Of a DNA stretch of 64,000 nucleotides, positions 7,607 to 14,959 are shown one piece after another. A model generated the notes under the pieces. It did not search any database and was not told where the DNA came from. It was given only the letters and a program-made list of their open reading frames with translations. Source of the DNA: Hymenobacter cavernae (GTDB lineage Bacteria; Bacteroidota; Bacteroidia; Cytophagales; Hymenobacteraceae). Each line of letters starts with the position of its first letter. Positions within the stretch are counted from its first letter, which is position 1. The stretch spans positions 642,605 through 706,604 of the forward strand of contig NZ_BMHT01000002.1 in NCBI RefSeq assembly GCF_014641455.1, written 5' to 3'. Made by a program: the position numbers and the translations under genes.

Positions 7607-10021
7607 TTAGGATAAAAGAGAAGAGGATTGAAACTTGGCGTCTTGATCGAAAATGGCCGTGCCGAAGAGCTGCACCACCACCGCCTGCACGGCCGAGAGG
7701 TCGAGGGTGTCGTTGTCGCCGTTGCCGGCTGGCAGTGAGATCTTCCAGGTGGTGAAAAGCGAAGGCGTGTAAAACACGTTGGTCGAAACGTCGCTGCCGG
7801 TCTGCGCCGACACCTCAGCACTGTGGACGTAGTTGGTGGCGAGGCTGCTTTCCTCCTCCAGCAAGCGCTGCCCGTCGTTCACGCCCGCCGAATACCCTTT
7901 CAGCATGGGCACCTCGGCCTGAAAAGCCCAGTAAGTGCCATTCAGGCGGTCCTGGTACACGCTGTTGTCGTTGATAATCACGTAGTAAGTTTTGCCGCTG
8001 TTGCTGGCAGCCAGCCCCGGAAAGAGCACCCGGATGTACTGCACCCGCATGCGGTCGTAGCCGTGGAAAGCCGTGTCAATCGGGTTAATCGGAATGGCCA
8101 GCGGCTTGCGGGCGGCGAGCAGGGCCTGCTCCGCCAAACCCAGGGGCAGCGCCACTTGGTACTTGACGCCCTCGGGCGCGCCGGGGAACGAGCCGAGCGC
8201 ATCCTGAATAATCTGGTCGAGGCTGACCAGCACCGTCGCCATTTCGCTGATCGAGGAGCCGTACCCTAGGTTGGTCAGGCCGTGCGCCTGATTGGCAAGC
8301 GACGAAAGCGCCCAATACGTGAAAGCGCCCCGGAAATTCTCGATCTGCACCAGCAGAAAACGCTTGATGTAGAGGTAGCGCTGCCGCAGCAGCAGGGCCA
8401 CCTGAAAGTACTGTTGGGCGTCGTCCTGCTCGGCCTGCATGTAGTCGTCGATGCCCTGGGCTTGCGTCTGGAGAGCTTTCTGCTGAACCTTCAGCTGGGA
8501 GATGTCCTGCTGGAGCTGGCTGATCGCCGAGCGGCTGGCCGTGGCCGCCTGGCCGTAGATAACCAGCACCCGACCGGCCGTCATGTAGTCGGAGGCAGCG
8601 GCTTTCAGCTTGGGGTCGTCGTCGGTGGTGTAGGGCCGGATTTCGCCGTCCCACTGCTCGCGCAGTACCTGCCATTCAGTATCGGTGAGCCAGTCGGCGC
8701 CGTTGGTGGGCTGGGTGTTCAGGTCGGTGGCATCATCGGTGTCGTTGATGTCGTTCACCTCGCGGTTGATCTTTTTGCAGATCAGCGCGAAGTCACCCAA
8801 GCTTTTCAGGGCCTCAACCACCTTCTTCAGCTTGGAAAGCAGGTCGGTGAGCTGCCCGGCGGCTTTGGCGGTTTCAACGGCACCCTCGGCAGCTTTCACG
8901 GCGCCGGCCGCGGCGGCCGGGTCGCCCATGGCAATGGTACCTAGGCTGCCGACTAGCGAAAACAGCGCCGTGAAGAAGACCCGCATGGCCTTTTGCTCGA
9001 CGGCCAGCCGAAGCTTTTCCTGGGCTTGCTGCACAGTAAACTGCTGAGCTGTAAGCAGATTAATGTTTGAGCGCAAGTCGGTTTCGGCCTTCGTCAGCCG
9101 ATCCTGGCTGGCAGCAATCTGGTTGGCGAGGTTCGTTATCTGACCTTGAATGTAGTCCTTGAATAGCCCGGCCTGTTTCTTCCGCTCCACAAAGCTGTTC
9201 GACTGCTCGATAAAGCTGTTGAAGGCCTGCTCCACGGGCGCAGCGGCACTCACGGCGTCCAGCACCGCCGTGCGATATTGCTGCATGTCGAGCTGGGGCA
9301 CGTAGTGCAGAGTGGCGGGGCGGTTGGCGCGCGCGGCCATGCTGGCGGCCAGCCAACCCAGGCCCTGCATTTCCCGGTTGGGGTCGTTGCCCCAGCGCAC
9401 CCTGTCCGTATTGAAGGCCACCCAGCGAAACATAGCGCCCGCCTGCTCCAGGTTGCTGGAGAACTGGGTAAAGGCCTCCTGAAAGGTCTGGTTGAGCACC
9501 CAATAAAAGGCATTGCCTAGCTGCCAATCGGGCGGAATCATGAGCGGGGCCGGCGTGGGCGTAGCACCTAGGGTAACGGTGTACTGCAACGCGTTGCCGG
9601 TCAAAGCCGCTGGCAGATCGAGGGCGCCGGCCTTGGTATCGGTGCCCGCTACGGCTACGTGGAGCGGGTTCTTACTGGCAAAGCTTTGCACGCAGATGTG
9701 CGCTTGTTTGGCCGCGTCGGCCTCGTAGCTGAGAACCGAGAAAACGCCGTTTCCTTGCAGATTGAGCGTGCGGGTGAACAAGCGCAGTGAGCTGCGGTCG
9801 GTCAGATCAATGCCGAACTGCGCGTGCCCGTTGAAGTCAAAATCAATCTGGTGCGCATAGATATGGAGGTGCTGCCAGCCGGCATAGGTACCGTCCGTAT
9901 CAATGGTCTGGATGAGCGTGTAGAAATCTTTAATCCAGTATTGACCCACGGTTACCGTCCGGCTCTCCTTCTCATAGGAGAGCAGCCTCGGAAAATCATT
10001 CACAAAATCAAGAGCAGCCAT
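7607..10021 (-). CDS. Large helical protein, candidate alpha-pore-forming toxin component
   Basis: 804 residues from the ATG at 10019-10021 (MAALDFVNDFPRL); an in-frame start 31 codons upstream is less likely. First gene of the three-gene P47 operon. Residues about 1-170 are beta-rich. Residues about 265-345 form long helices/coiled coil. A hydrophobic, Gly/Ala-rich segment at about 347-375 (VFFTALFSLVGSLGTIAMG) follows, then more long helices with Gln/Leu heptads (490-565). A beta-rich C-terminus (650-804) contains FTTWKISLPAG and a following LDLSAVQAVVVQL that recall the last domain of Tc toxin A subunits. Helices around one hydrophobic hairpin is the plan of ClyA/Xax/Cry6-type pore formers. 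No signal peptide. The toxin role is inference; I do not recognise a named family. Confidence 0.5.
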   Translation of the reverse strand: MAALDFVNDFPRLLSYEKESRTVTVGQYWIKDFYTLIQTIDTDGTYAGWQHLHIYAHQIDFDFNGHAQFGIDLTDRSSLRLFTRTLNLQGNGVFSVLSYEADAAKQAHICVQSFASKNPLHVAVAGTDTKAGALDLPAALTGNALQYTVTLGATPTPAPLMIPPDWQLGNAFYWVLNQTFQEAFTQFSSNLEQAGAMFRWVAFNTDRVRWGNDPNREMQGLGWLAASMAARANRPATLHYVPQLDMQQYRTAVLDAVSAAAPVEQAFNSFIEQSNSFVERKKQAGLFKDYIQGQITNLANQIAASQDRLTKAETDLRSNINLLTAQQFTVQQAQEKLRLAVEQKAMRVFFTALFSLVGSLGTIAMGDPAAAAGAVKAAEGAVETAKAAGQLTDLLSKLKKVVEALKSLGDFALICKKINREVNDINDTDDATDLNTQPTNGADWLTDTEWQVLREQWDGEIRPYTTDDDPKLKAAASDYMTAGRVLVIYGQAATASRSAISQLQQDISQLKVQQKALQTQAQGIDDYMQAEQDDAQQYFQVALLLRQRYLYIKRFLLVQIENFRGAFTYWALSSLANQAHGLTNLGYGSSISEMATVLVSLDQIIQDALGSFPGAPEGVKYQVALPLGLAEQALLAARKPLAIPINPIDTAFHGYDRMRVQYIRVLFPGLAASNSGKTYYVIINDNSVYQDRLNGTYWAFQAEVPMLKGYSAGVNDGQRLLEEESSLATNYVHSAEVSAQTGSDVSTNVFYTPSLFTTWKISLPAGNGDNDTLDLSAVQAVVVQLFGTAIFDQDAKFQSSSLLS

Positions 10022-10276
10022 AGTAGAATGGGGGTTAACAAGTTGATTAGCAATGAATAGGAGCGTAGTTGGATAGGGGCGCTGCCTGATAGTGAGCCCA
10101 TCAGGCGCTTTCACGCCGCACGAAAGACTTGAAAATCAAGCGGCTTGCAGGAAGCCAAAGAGGCAAGGCTTTGCTGCTACTAGCGCGCAAGGCGAGTAGG
10201 AGAGTGCAAACAGGTGTGTGCGGAGAAAGGGAGCGAAGGACCTAGGTCGGGGCGGGGCAAAACCCAGGTTGGGTGG

Positions 10277-10663
10277 TTAGTTGCTAATCGTCAGCACCAC
10301 GAGCACGCCGCTCAGGGCTACCAGCAACACGTTGATGACGCCGCGTTTACGGGCTTTGCTGCGCCACTCGGTTTTCTCGGCCGTTTCGGAGGTGAGCAGC
10401 TTCTGTTGGTCGGTCAGGCTTTTTTGGTACGATTGGCCGGCGTCGCGTTGCAGGCTCAGGGCGCGCGTCAGGCTGTCGGCGGCGTGCTGGTAGCTGCCTG
10501 AAGCCAGCCGCCACTGCTGCGCCTCCTGCCGCACGACGGGCAGCACCCGCAGGCTGTCTTCAATCTTGGCGGCCTGCGTCGCCGAAATCGTGACGGTCTT
10601 AGTACTCTGAGAGAAGCTGCTGAAGGTGCCGAGCAGAAGTATCAGCAGGAGAGCGTTTTTCAT
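10277..10663 (-). CDS. Small exported coiled-coil protein, spanin-like partner
   Basis: 128 residues. Cleavable signal peptide (MKNALLLILLLGTFSSFSQS), a Gln/Ser-rich helical middle with heptad character (residues 35-100), and a C-terminal TM segment (INVLLVALSGVLVVLTIS) after the basic run ARKRG. There is no lipobox, so it is not a classical Rz1. Its first 65 bases lie inside the preceding gene in another frame, as in Rz/Rz1 spanin pairs of phages. It lies upstream of the P47 operon on the same strand with a gap of about 255 bp. Function unknown; a role in envelope disruption or secretion is inference from size, topology and overlap. Confidence 0.5.
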   Translation of the reverse strand: MKNALLLILLLGTFSSFSQSTKTVTISATQAAKIEDSLRVLPVVRQEAQQWRLASGSYQHAADSLTRALSLQRDAGQSYQKSLTDQQKLLTSETAEKTEWRSKARKRGVINVLLVALSGVLVVLTISN

Positions 10664-10991
10664 GCGTTTGTTGGTGCAGGCGGGTGGCGTTCAGTGCATT
10701 TTGCTGGCCTTGTTGGTAGAGCGCCGTGGCGCTCGAATCGGCGCGGGCCGTCTGGGCGGAGTCGTGTGCGCGCCGGGCCGCCTGCCGACCTAGGTCCTGG
10801 CGGATTTCCCTCTCTTCCTTCCGGCTCAGAATGAGGCTTTTGCCATTGGCATCGGTGGGGCGCTTCACGTACCAGAAAGCCAGCACCAGCACGATAGCCA
10901 GCACCAGGCCGCCCGCCCAGAACACGGGTTGTCGGATTAGGCTAGATGGGTTTAAGGGCATATGATGTAAGTATATATTGTTGATCATCAA
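10599..10991 (-). CDS. Small membrane-anchored coiled-coil protein, i-spanin-like
   Basis: Up to 130 residues; the start is either the ATG ending at 10991 or the internal ATG at 10959-10961 (MPLNPSSLIRQ, 120 residues). Neither has a clear ribosome binding site. One N-terminal TM helix (VFWAGGLVLAIVLVLAFWYV) is followed by a highly charged Arg/Glu/Gln/Ala helix likely to sit in the periplasm. That is the layout of an inner-membrane spanin (Rz). The 3' end overlaps the next gene by 65 bp in a different frame. It follows a REP-like element downstream of the histidine kinase gene. Other small membrane proteins can look the same. Confidence 0.45.
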   Translation of the reverse strand: MMINNIYLHHMPLNPSSLIRQPVFWAGGLVLAIVLVLAFWYVKRPTDANGKSLILSRKEEREIRQDLGRQAARRAHDSAQTARADSSATALYQQGQQNALNATRLHQQTHEKRSPADTSARHLQQLLSEY

Positions 10992-11060
10992 TTATTTGAC
11001 TTACAAATCAGGCAATAGCGTACCCTGGCTTACCAGCACGTAAGCCCTAACTGCTCGCCT

Positions 11061-11177
11061 GGCAGGACCTCACCCCCAGCCCCTCTCCTCAGGAGAGGGG
11101 AGCCAGGCGACAACCTAGGTTAGCTTCGTTGAACGCACCCCTCTCCTGGGGAGAGGGGCCGGGGGTGAGGTCCTGCC
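11061..11177. repeat. REP/MITE-like inverted repeat of the 'CCTCACCCCC' type
   Basis: Outer arms GGCAGGACCTCACCCCC (11061-11077) and its perfect complement (11161-11177). Inside each arm is a smaller hairpin of CCCCTCTCC and GGAGAGGGG. A CCTAGG palindrome sits near the centre at 11113. This nested-hairpin sequence is, from general knowledge, a widely seen bacterial intergenic repeat. The right end touches the stop codon of the histidine kinase gene (11179). Confidence 0.8.
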
Positions 11178-11178
11178 T

Positions 11179-13050
11179 CTAAGTCGTAGGAGCCAGCACG
11201 GGCGCCGTGGCGATGTGCAGGCGGTAGAGGGCACCCTGTTGGTTCAGGAATTCCATCTCGCCGCCTACCTGCTCGCTGAGCGAGGCAATCAGGCGCTTGC
11301 CGAAGGAGCCGGACGGCTGGTTCCACTGCGCCAGGTCGATGCCGGGACCATTGTCCTGCACCTCCAGCAGCAGCTCGCCGCCGGCAATGTGGTCCGGACC
11401 TAGGTAGATGCGCAAGCCTGGTCGTGCCACCTGGGCAAAAGCGTATTTGAATGAATTAGTAAGCAACTCGTTCAGAATCAGACCCAGCGGCACGGCCAGG
11501 TCAACGTCGAGCACTGCTTGCTCCACCTGAATCTGGAAGTCAACATCGGCCGGATCGTGGCCGTAGGCGGTCATCAGGCTCTCGGCCAGGTCGGTGATGT
11601 AGCGGCGCATGTCCACGGTCGTCACGTTGTCGGTCTGGTAGAGGCGCTGGTGAATCAAGGACATAGCCTCGATGCGCTGCTGGCCTTCGCGCACGGCTTT
11701 CACGGCGCCCTGGTCGGTGAGGCGGTTGGATTGCAGCCGCAACAGGCTCGACACAATAGCCAGGTTGTTCTTCACGCGGTGGTGCAGCTCCTTCATCAGC
11801 ATCGTCAGGCGGTTCGACTGCTCCGTGATGCGGCGGTTGTTATCCAGAATCGTCTGGTTGGTTTCGTGCAGCTGCTTATTCGTGCGCCGGATTACCTGAT
11901 ACTGCCACGCCGTCAGGGCCAGCAGCAGCGTCAGCACCGACAGGCCGATACCTAGGCCCCAAAGCTGTCGGACCCGCTGAGCGTTGGCCTCATCCAGCCG
12001 CGTGATTTCGGCTTGCTTCTCCTTGGTTTGGTAGCGCGTTTCGGCCTCGATCAGCTGCTTGCTTTTCTGCTCGTTCAGCATCGTATCACGGTAAGCCGCT
12101 GAAAGCCGGTGATAAGCCAGCGCCTGCTGATAGTCGTGCTGCTGCTCCTTCACGCGGGTCAGAATGTCGTACAGCTCCCGCCGCAGATACGCCTCGTCGG
12201 GCGCGCCTTTGTCGGCGGCGGCAAGCCCCAGCTGCGCGTACTTCTCGGCCTCAGCGGGCCGCTTCAGAAGCAGCAAGGTATTGGGTAAGTTGCTGTAGAT
12301 GTAGCTCTTAATATAGTCATCATGCTGCTGCTCGGCATAAGCCAGCACCTGCTGGTAGGTCTTTTCCGACTGCGCATGCTGACCTAGGTTTTTGTAGATA
12401 ATGGCTTGGTTGAGGAGCCCTCCGTAGTAAGATTGCCAGTCTTTTTCGGCTCGATAAATGGCCAAAGCCTGCTGGTTGTAGCCGCTAGCCTTCACCGGCT
12501 GCTGCTGCATACCGGCCAGGTTCGACAGGTCGCCGTACACCTGCGCCATTGAAGTCGAAAGCTGGTGCTGCCGAGCAATAGCAAGGGCTTGTTGCAGGTA
12601 GTGCTCGGCATTCTGCCAGTCGTTGGTAATAGTGTAGGCCTCGCCGAGCGCCAACAGAATGCGGGCCTGCCGCTTGTAGCGCGGCGTGTTCTTCACCAAA
12701 TCGAAGGCCTGCTGATAGTTACGGACGGCCGTGGAATGGTCACTCTGGTTTGAGGCCAGGTAGCCTATGGAAAAGTAGACGCCGCTCAGCAGGTAGTCGT
12801 TTTTTGTAGCCAAAGCCACCTTCTTGGCTTCGGCCAGTGCCTGTTGAGCTTCACCGAATTTACCTTTCTCAATCATCACGTCGGTGAACTCGCGCAGCTG
12901 GTCGATGCGCGTCGTGTCGGGCAGGCTGCTGATAGCCGCTTGCAGGTGCGCAAAGTCGGGCGCGGTGTGCGCGGGCTCGTCGGCCGGCCGCTGCGCCCAC
13001 CCAGCCGACAGAAACAAGAACGAGCAGATGATGGTGAATAGCAGCTTCAT
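11179..13050 (-). CDS. TPR-containing sensor histidine kinase (HisKA_2 type)
   Basis: 623 residues from the ATG at 13048-13050 (MKLLFTIICSFLFLSAGWAQ, signal peptide). Periplasmic TPR-type helical repeats cover about residues 60-330, one TM helix lies at about 364-384, then a short coiled coil. The phosphoacceptor box LHHRVKNNL (His near 423) is that of the HisKA_2 class. An ATPase domain follows with N-box LNELLTNSFKYAF (Asn near 527) and DNGPGIDL. It autophosphorylates and passes phosphate to a response regulator, here almost certainly the LytTR protein encoded 168 bp upstream on the same strand. The signal is unknown. It ends next to a REP element, upstream of the spanin-like and P47 genes. 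Confidence 0.9.
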   Translation of the reverse strand: MKLLFTIICSFLFLSAGWAQRPADEPAHTAPDFAHLQAAISSLPDTTRIDQLREFTDVMIEKGKFGEAQQALAEAKKVALATKNDYLLSGVYFSIGYLASNQSDHSTAVRNYQQAFDLVKNTPRYKRQARILLALGEAYTITNDWQNAEHYLQQALAIARQHQLSTSMAQVYGDLSNLAGMQQQPVKASGYNQQALAIYRAEKDWQSYYGGLLNQAIIYKNLGQHAQSEKTYQQVLAYAEQQHDDYIKSYIYSNLPNTLLLLKRPAEAEKYAQLGLAAADKGAPDEAYLRRELYDILTRVKEQQHDYQQALAYHRLSAAYRDTMLNEQKSKQLIEAETRYQTKEKQAEITRLDEANAQRVRQLWGLGIGLSVLTLLLALTAWQYQVIRRTNKQLHETNQTILDNNRRITEQSNRLTMLMKELHHRVKNNLAIVSSLLRLQSNRLTDQGAVKAVREGQQRIEAMSLIHQRLYQTDNVTTVDMRRYITDLAESLMTAYGHDPADVDFQIQVEQAVLDVDLAVPLGLILNELLTNSFKYAFAQVARPGLRIYLGPDHIAGGELLLEVQDNGPGIDLAQWNQPSGSFGKRLIASLSEQVGGEMEFLNQQGALYRLHIATAPVLAPTT

Positions 13051-13218
13051 AGCAGTGGGCAAAAGCGGCGCGGCCTGTGTGACGAGCGCCAGCCTAAAAC
13101 TTGTGACCAAGGTAAAGTGAGCATCGCAACGCGCAGTTGAAAAGGATGTCAACAGGGCAAGAAGTCCAGCGAACGGCCCGTTTTGGTAAGTGAATGCGCC
13201 CGCCCCAGCGCGCTAAAG

Positions 13219-14022
13219 CTAGCGAAACTGGAAGTGCTGCAAAAACGCCTCCTTGTACTGCCGCCCAATCGGCACCACCTGCCCACCGACGGTCAATTCG
13301 TGCTCGTTGAAAGTCTCAATGTGTTGAATATTAACCGCGTAGGAGCGATGCACGCGCACCAGCTGCGGGAAGCGCAGCCGCTCCAGCACCGCACTGATGG
13401 TCAGGCGCAAGGCATACTTCCGCTCCGTGGTGGTCAGCGCCGTGTAGGTGTTATCGGCCTCCAGCAGCACGATGTCGCGCAGGGCCAGGCGCACAAACTG
13501 GTAGTTGTGCTTGATAAACACATGGTCATTGAGCTGCAAAATCGTCTCGCGCGAAAGTGAATCTTTGGCGGGCACCACCGACGGTTCGGGGGCAGCAGCT
13601 TCCGCTTCGGGGGGTGCGGCGGGCACCACATGCCGGGCAAACGTGTGCACCGCCAGCTCGATGGCCACGCGCAGCCCCGCGGTGGTGGCAGGCTTGGTGA
13701 GGTACGCGGCCGGCGTTGTTTGCAGCGCCCGGTCCAGGGTGTCTTTGTCGGCCAGGGCCGTCAGGTAGATGACGGGCACGGGCCGCAGCGCCACTAGGCG
13801 CCCCACCGTTTCGATGCCGTCCCACTCGCCTTTGATCTGAATATCACAGAGCACCAGGTCCACGGGGTTGGTCTGAAACAAATCCAAGGCGCGGCGGCCG
13901 TTGCTGGCGGTGCCCACCACCAGGTAGCCCTCGGCTTCGAGCGTGTCACAGAGGTCCATCGACAGAACGGCTTCATCCTCAACAATGAGGATGCGCACGC
14001 GGGTATCGCTCACGTCATGCAT
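13219..14022 (-). CDS. LytTR-family response regulator
   Basis: 267 residues. Receiver domain residues 8-125 with acidic pair E15/D16, phosphoacceptor Asp60 (LVLCDIQIKG), Thr in YLTALAD and Lys in YLTKPAT. An Ala/Glu/Pro linker is followed by a LytTR DNA-binding domain from about 170 (VFIKHNYQFVRLALRDIVLLEA ... RVHRSYAVNIQHIE). LytTR regulators bind short direct repeats upstream of targets, often envelope, virulence or competence genes. Paired with the kinase gene downstream. Divergent from the GH108 muramidase gene 191 bp away, which makes that gene and the P47 operon natural candidates for its regulon (inference). Confidence 0.92.
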   Translation of the reverse strand: MHDVSDTRVRILIVEDEAVLSMDLCDTLEAEGYLVVGTASNGRRALDLFQTNPVDLVLCDIQIKGEWDGIETVGRLVALRPVPVIYLTALADKDTLDRALQTTPAAYLTKPATTAGLRVAIELAVHTFARHVVPAAPPEAEAAAPEPSVVPAKDSLSRETILQLNDHVFIKHNYQFVRLALRDIVLLEADNTYTALTTTERKYALRLTISAVLERLRFPQLVRVHRSYAVNIQHIETFNEHELTVGGQVVPIGRQYKEAFLQHFQFR

Positions 14023-14213
14023 AGGGAAAGGAATAAGGTATTAGATTGATAGGGCGGCATACCAGATGCCGGAGTTTACTTACAAACACTTGCCATTCAC
14101 TGCCTTTCAGCAGCCGGGGGCGGGAAAGTTGGGCACTTTCGCCGCGGGCTGAAGGGGCAGGCTAGCTTGCTGTTTCAGCCGGAAGTGTTTGTTAACCAAT
14201 TATTTCGTGTGCT

Positions 14214-14879
14214 ATGGCTGATTTTGCCCACTACTTTCCAACCTTGCTCGCCAACGAAGGCGGCTACTGTCACGATCCGCTCGATCCGGGTGGGGAAACC
14301 TACCGCGGCATTGCCCGCGTGCCCAATCCGCACTGGGGCGGCTGGTCGGTAGTCGATGCGATTCGCACCCACCATTGCCCCGATAGCCCTGTGCCGCGTG
14401 CTCAATGGCTGGCTATCAGCCGGGCCCTGGAAACGGACGCCGCGCTGAATGCGCAGGTAATGGCCTTTTACAAGGCCGAATACTGGAATTCGCTGGGCCT
14501 GGATCAGGTTCATTCCCAGGCTATTGCCGATCAGGTGGCCGACCACGGCGTGAATGCCGGCGTGGTGCGGCCCGCCAAGATGCTGCAATACCTGCTGGCG
14601 ACGGAGTTTGGGGCGCATTTGGTGGTCGATGGGAAGATTGGTTTGCATAGCATTGCCGCGCTGAACGCCGTTGATCAGAGTGCTTTCTATAATCGGTTCA
14701 TTGCCATGCGGCGTGCCTTCTACGACTACCGCTCCGGCAGCTTCTCGCCCGAAGACGCCCAGAAGCTAGCTTCCTGGCACAAGTTCTTTCGCGAAGAGCT
14801 GCACCTAGTGACCGACAACCGGATGCAGAAATACCTGGCAAGCTGGCTCAGCCGGACGCAGGAGAAGTTCGTGGCCTAG
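14214..14879 (+). CDS. GH108 muramidase (endolysin/TtsA-like)
   Basis: 221 residues. Seen: the GH108 (former DUF847) signature in LLANEGGYCHDPLDPGGETYRGIA, with the catalytic Glu at residue 15. A second block, YWNSLGLDQVHSQAIADQVADHGVNAG, and a peptidoglycan-binding_3-like part (GAHLVVDGKIGLHSIAALNAV, YNRFIAMRRAFYDY) follow. No signal peptide, so export would need a holin-like pore or another route. Members are phage endolysins, but TtsA of Salmonella Typhi is a GH108 enzyme used to release typhoid toxin. There are no phage structural genes nearby; the neighbours are the two-component system, spanin-like genes and P47 operon. A lone endolysin-like gene beside toxin-like genes suggests a secretion role (inference). 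Confidence 0.88.
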   Translation: MADFAHYFPTLLANEGGYCHDPLDPGGETYRGIARVPNPHWGGWSVVDAIRTHHCPDSPVPRAQWLAISRALETDAALNAQVMAFYKAEYWNSLGLDQVHSQAIADQVADHGVNAGVVRPAKMLQYLLATEFGAHLVVDGKIGLHSIAALNAVDQSAFYNRFIAMRRAFYDYRSGSFSPEDAQKLASWHKFFREELHLVTDNRMQKYLASWLSRTQEKFVA

Positions 14880-14947
14880 CTTCCTGACTACCAGCGATTT
14901 CATGGCTTCCTGGCCTAGGTTCTGAAAGCTAGGTCAGGGGGCTTTTT
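14878..14947 (+). terminator. Terminator of the muramidase gene
   Basis: Arms 14878-14888 and 14933-14943 pair over 11 bp including two G-U pairs, and a run of five T follows (14943-14947). The loop of 44 bases is long for an intrinsic terminator and contains a CCTAGG palindrome, so confidence is moderate. Confidence 0.5.
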
Positions 14948-14959
14948 GTGCGCTCCGCC

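Noticed and set aside
10277-10991. Toxin-antitoxin pair
   Set aside because: Both small proteins are membrane/exported with coiled coils and no nuclease or DNA-binding motifs.
10277-14879. Prophage remnant
   Set aside because: A GH108 gene and spanin-like genes are present, but no terminase, capsid, tail, integrase or att repeats were seen. A secretion-type module or an old lysis cassette remains possible.
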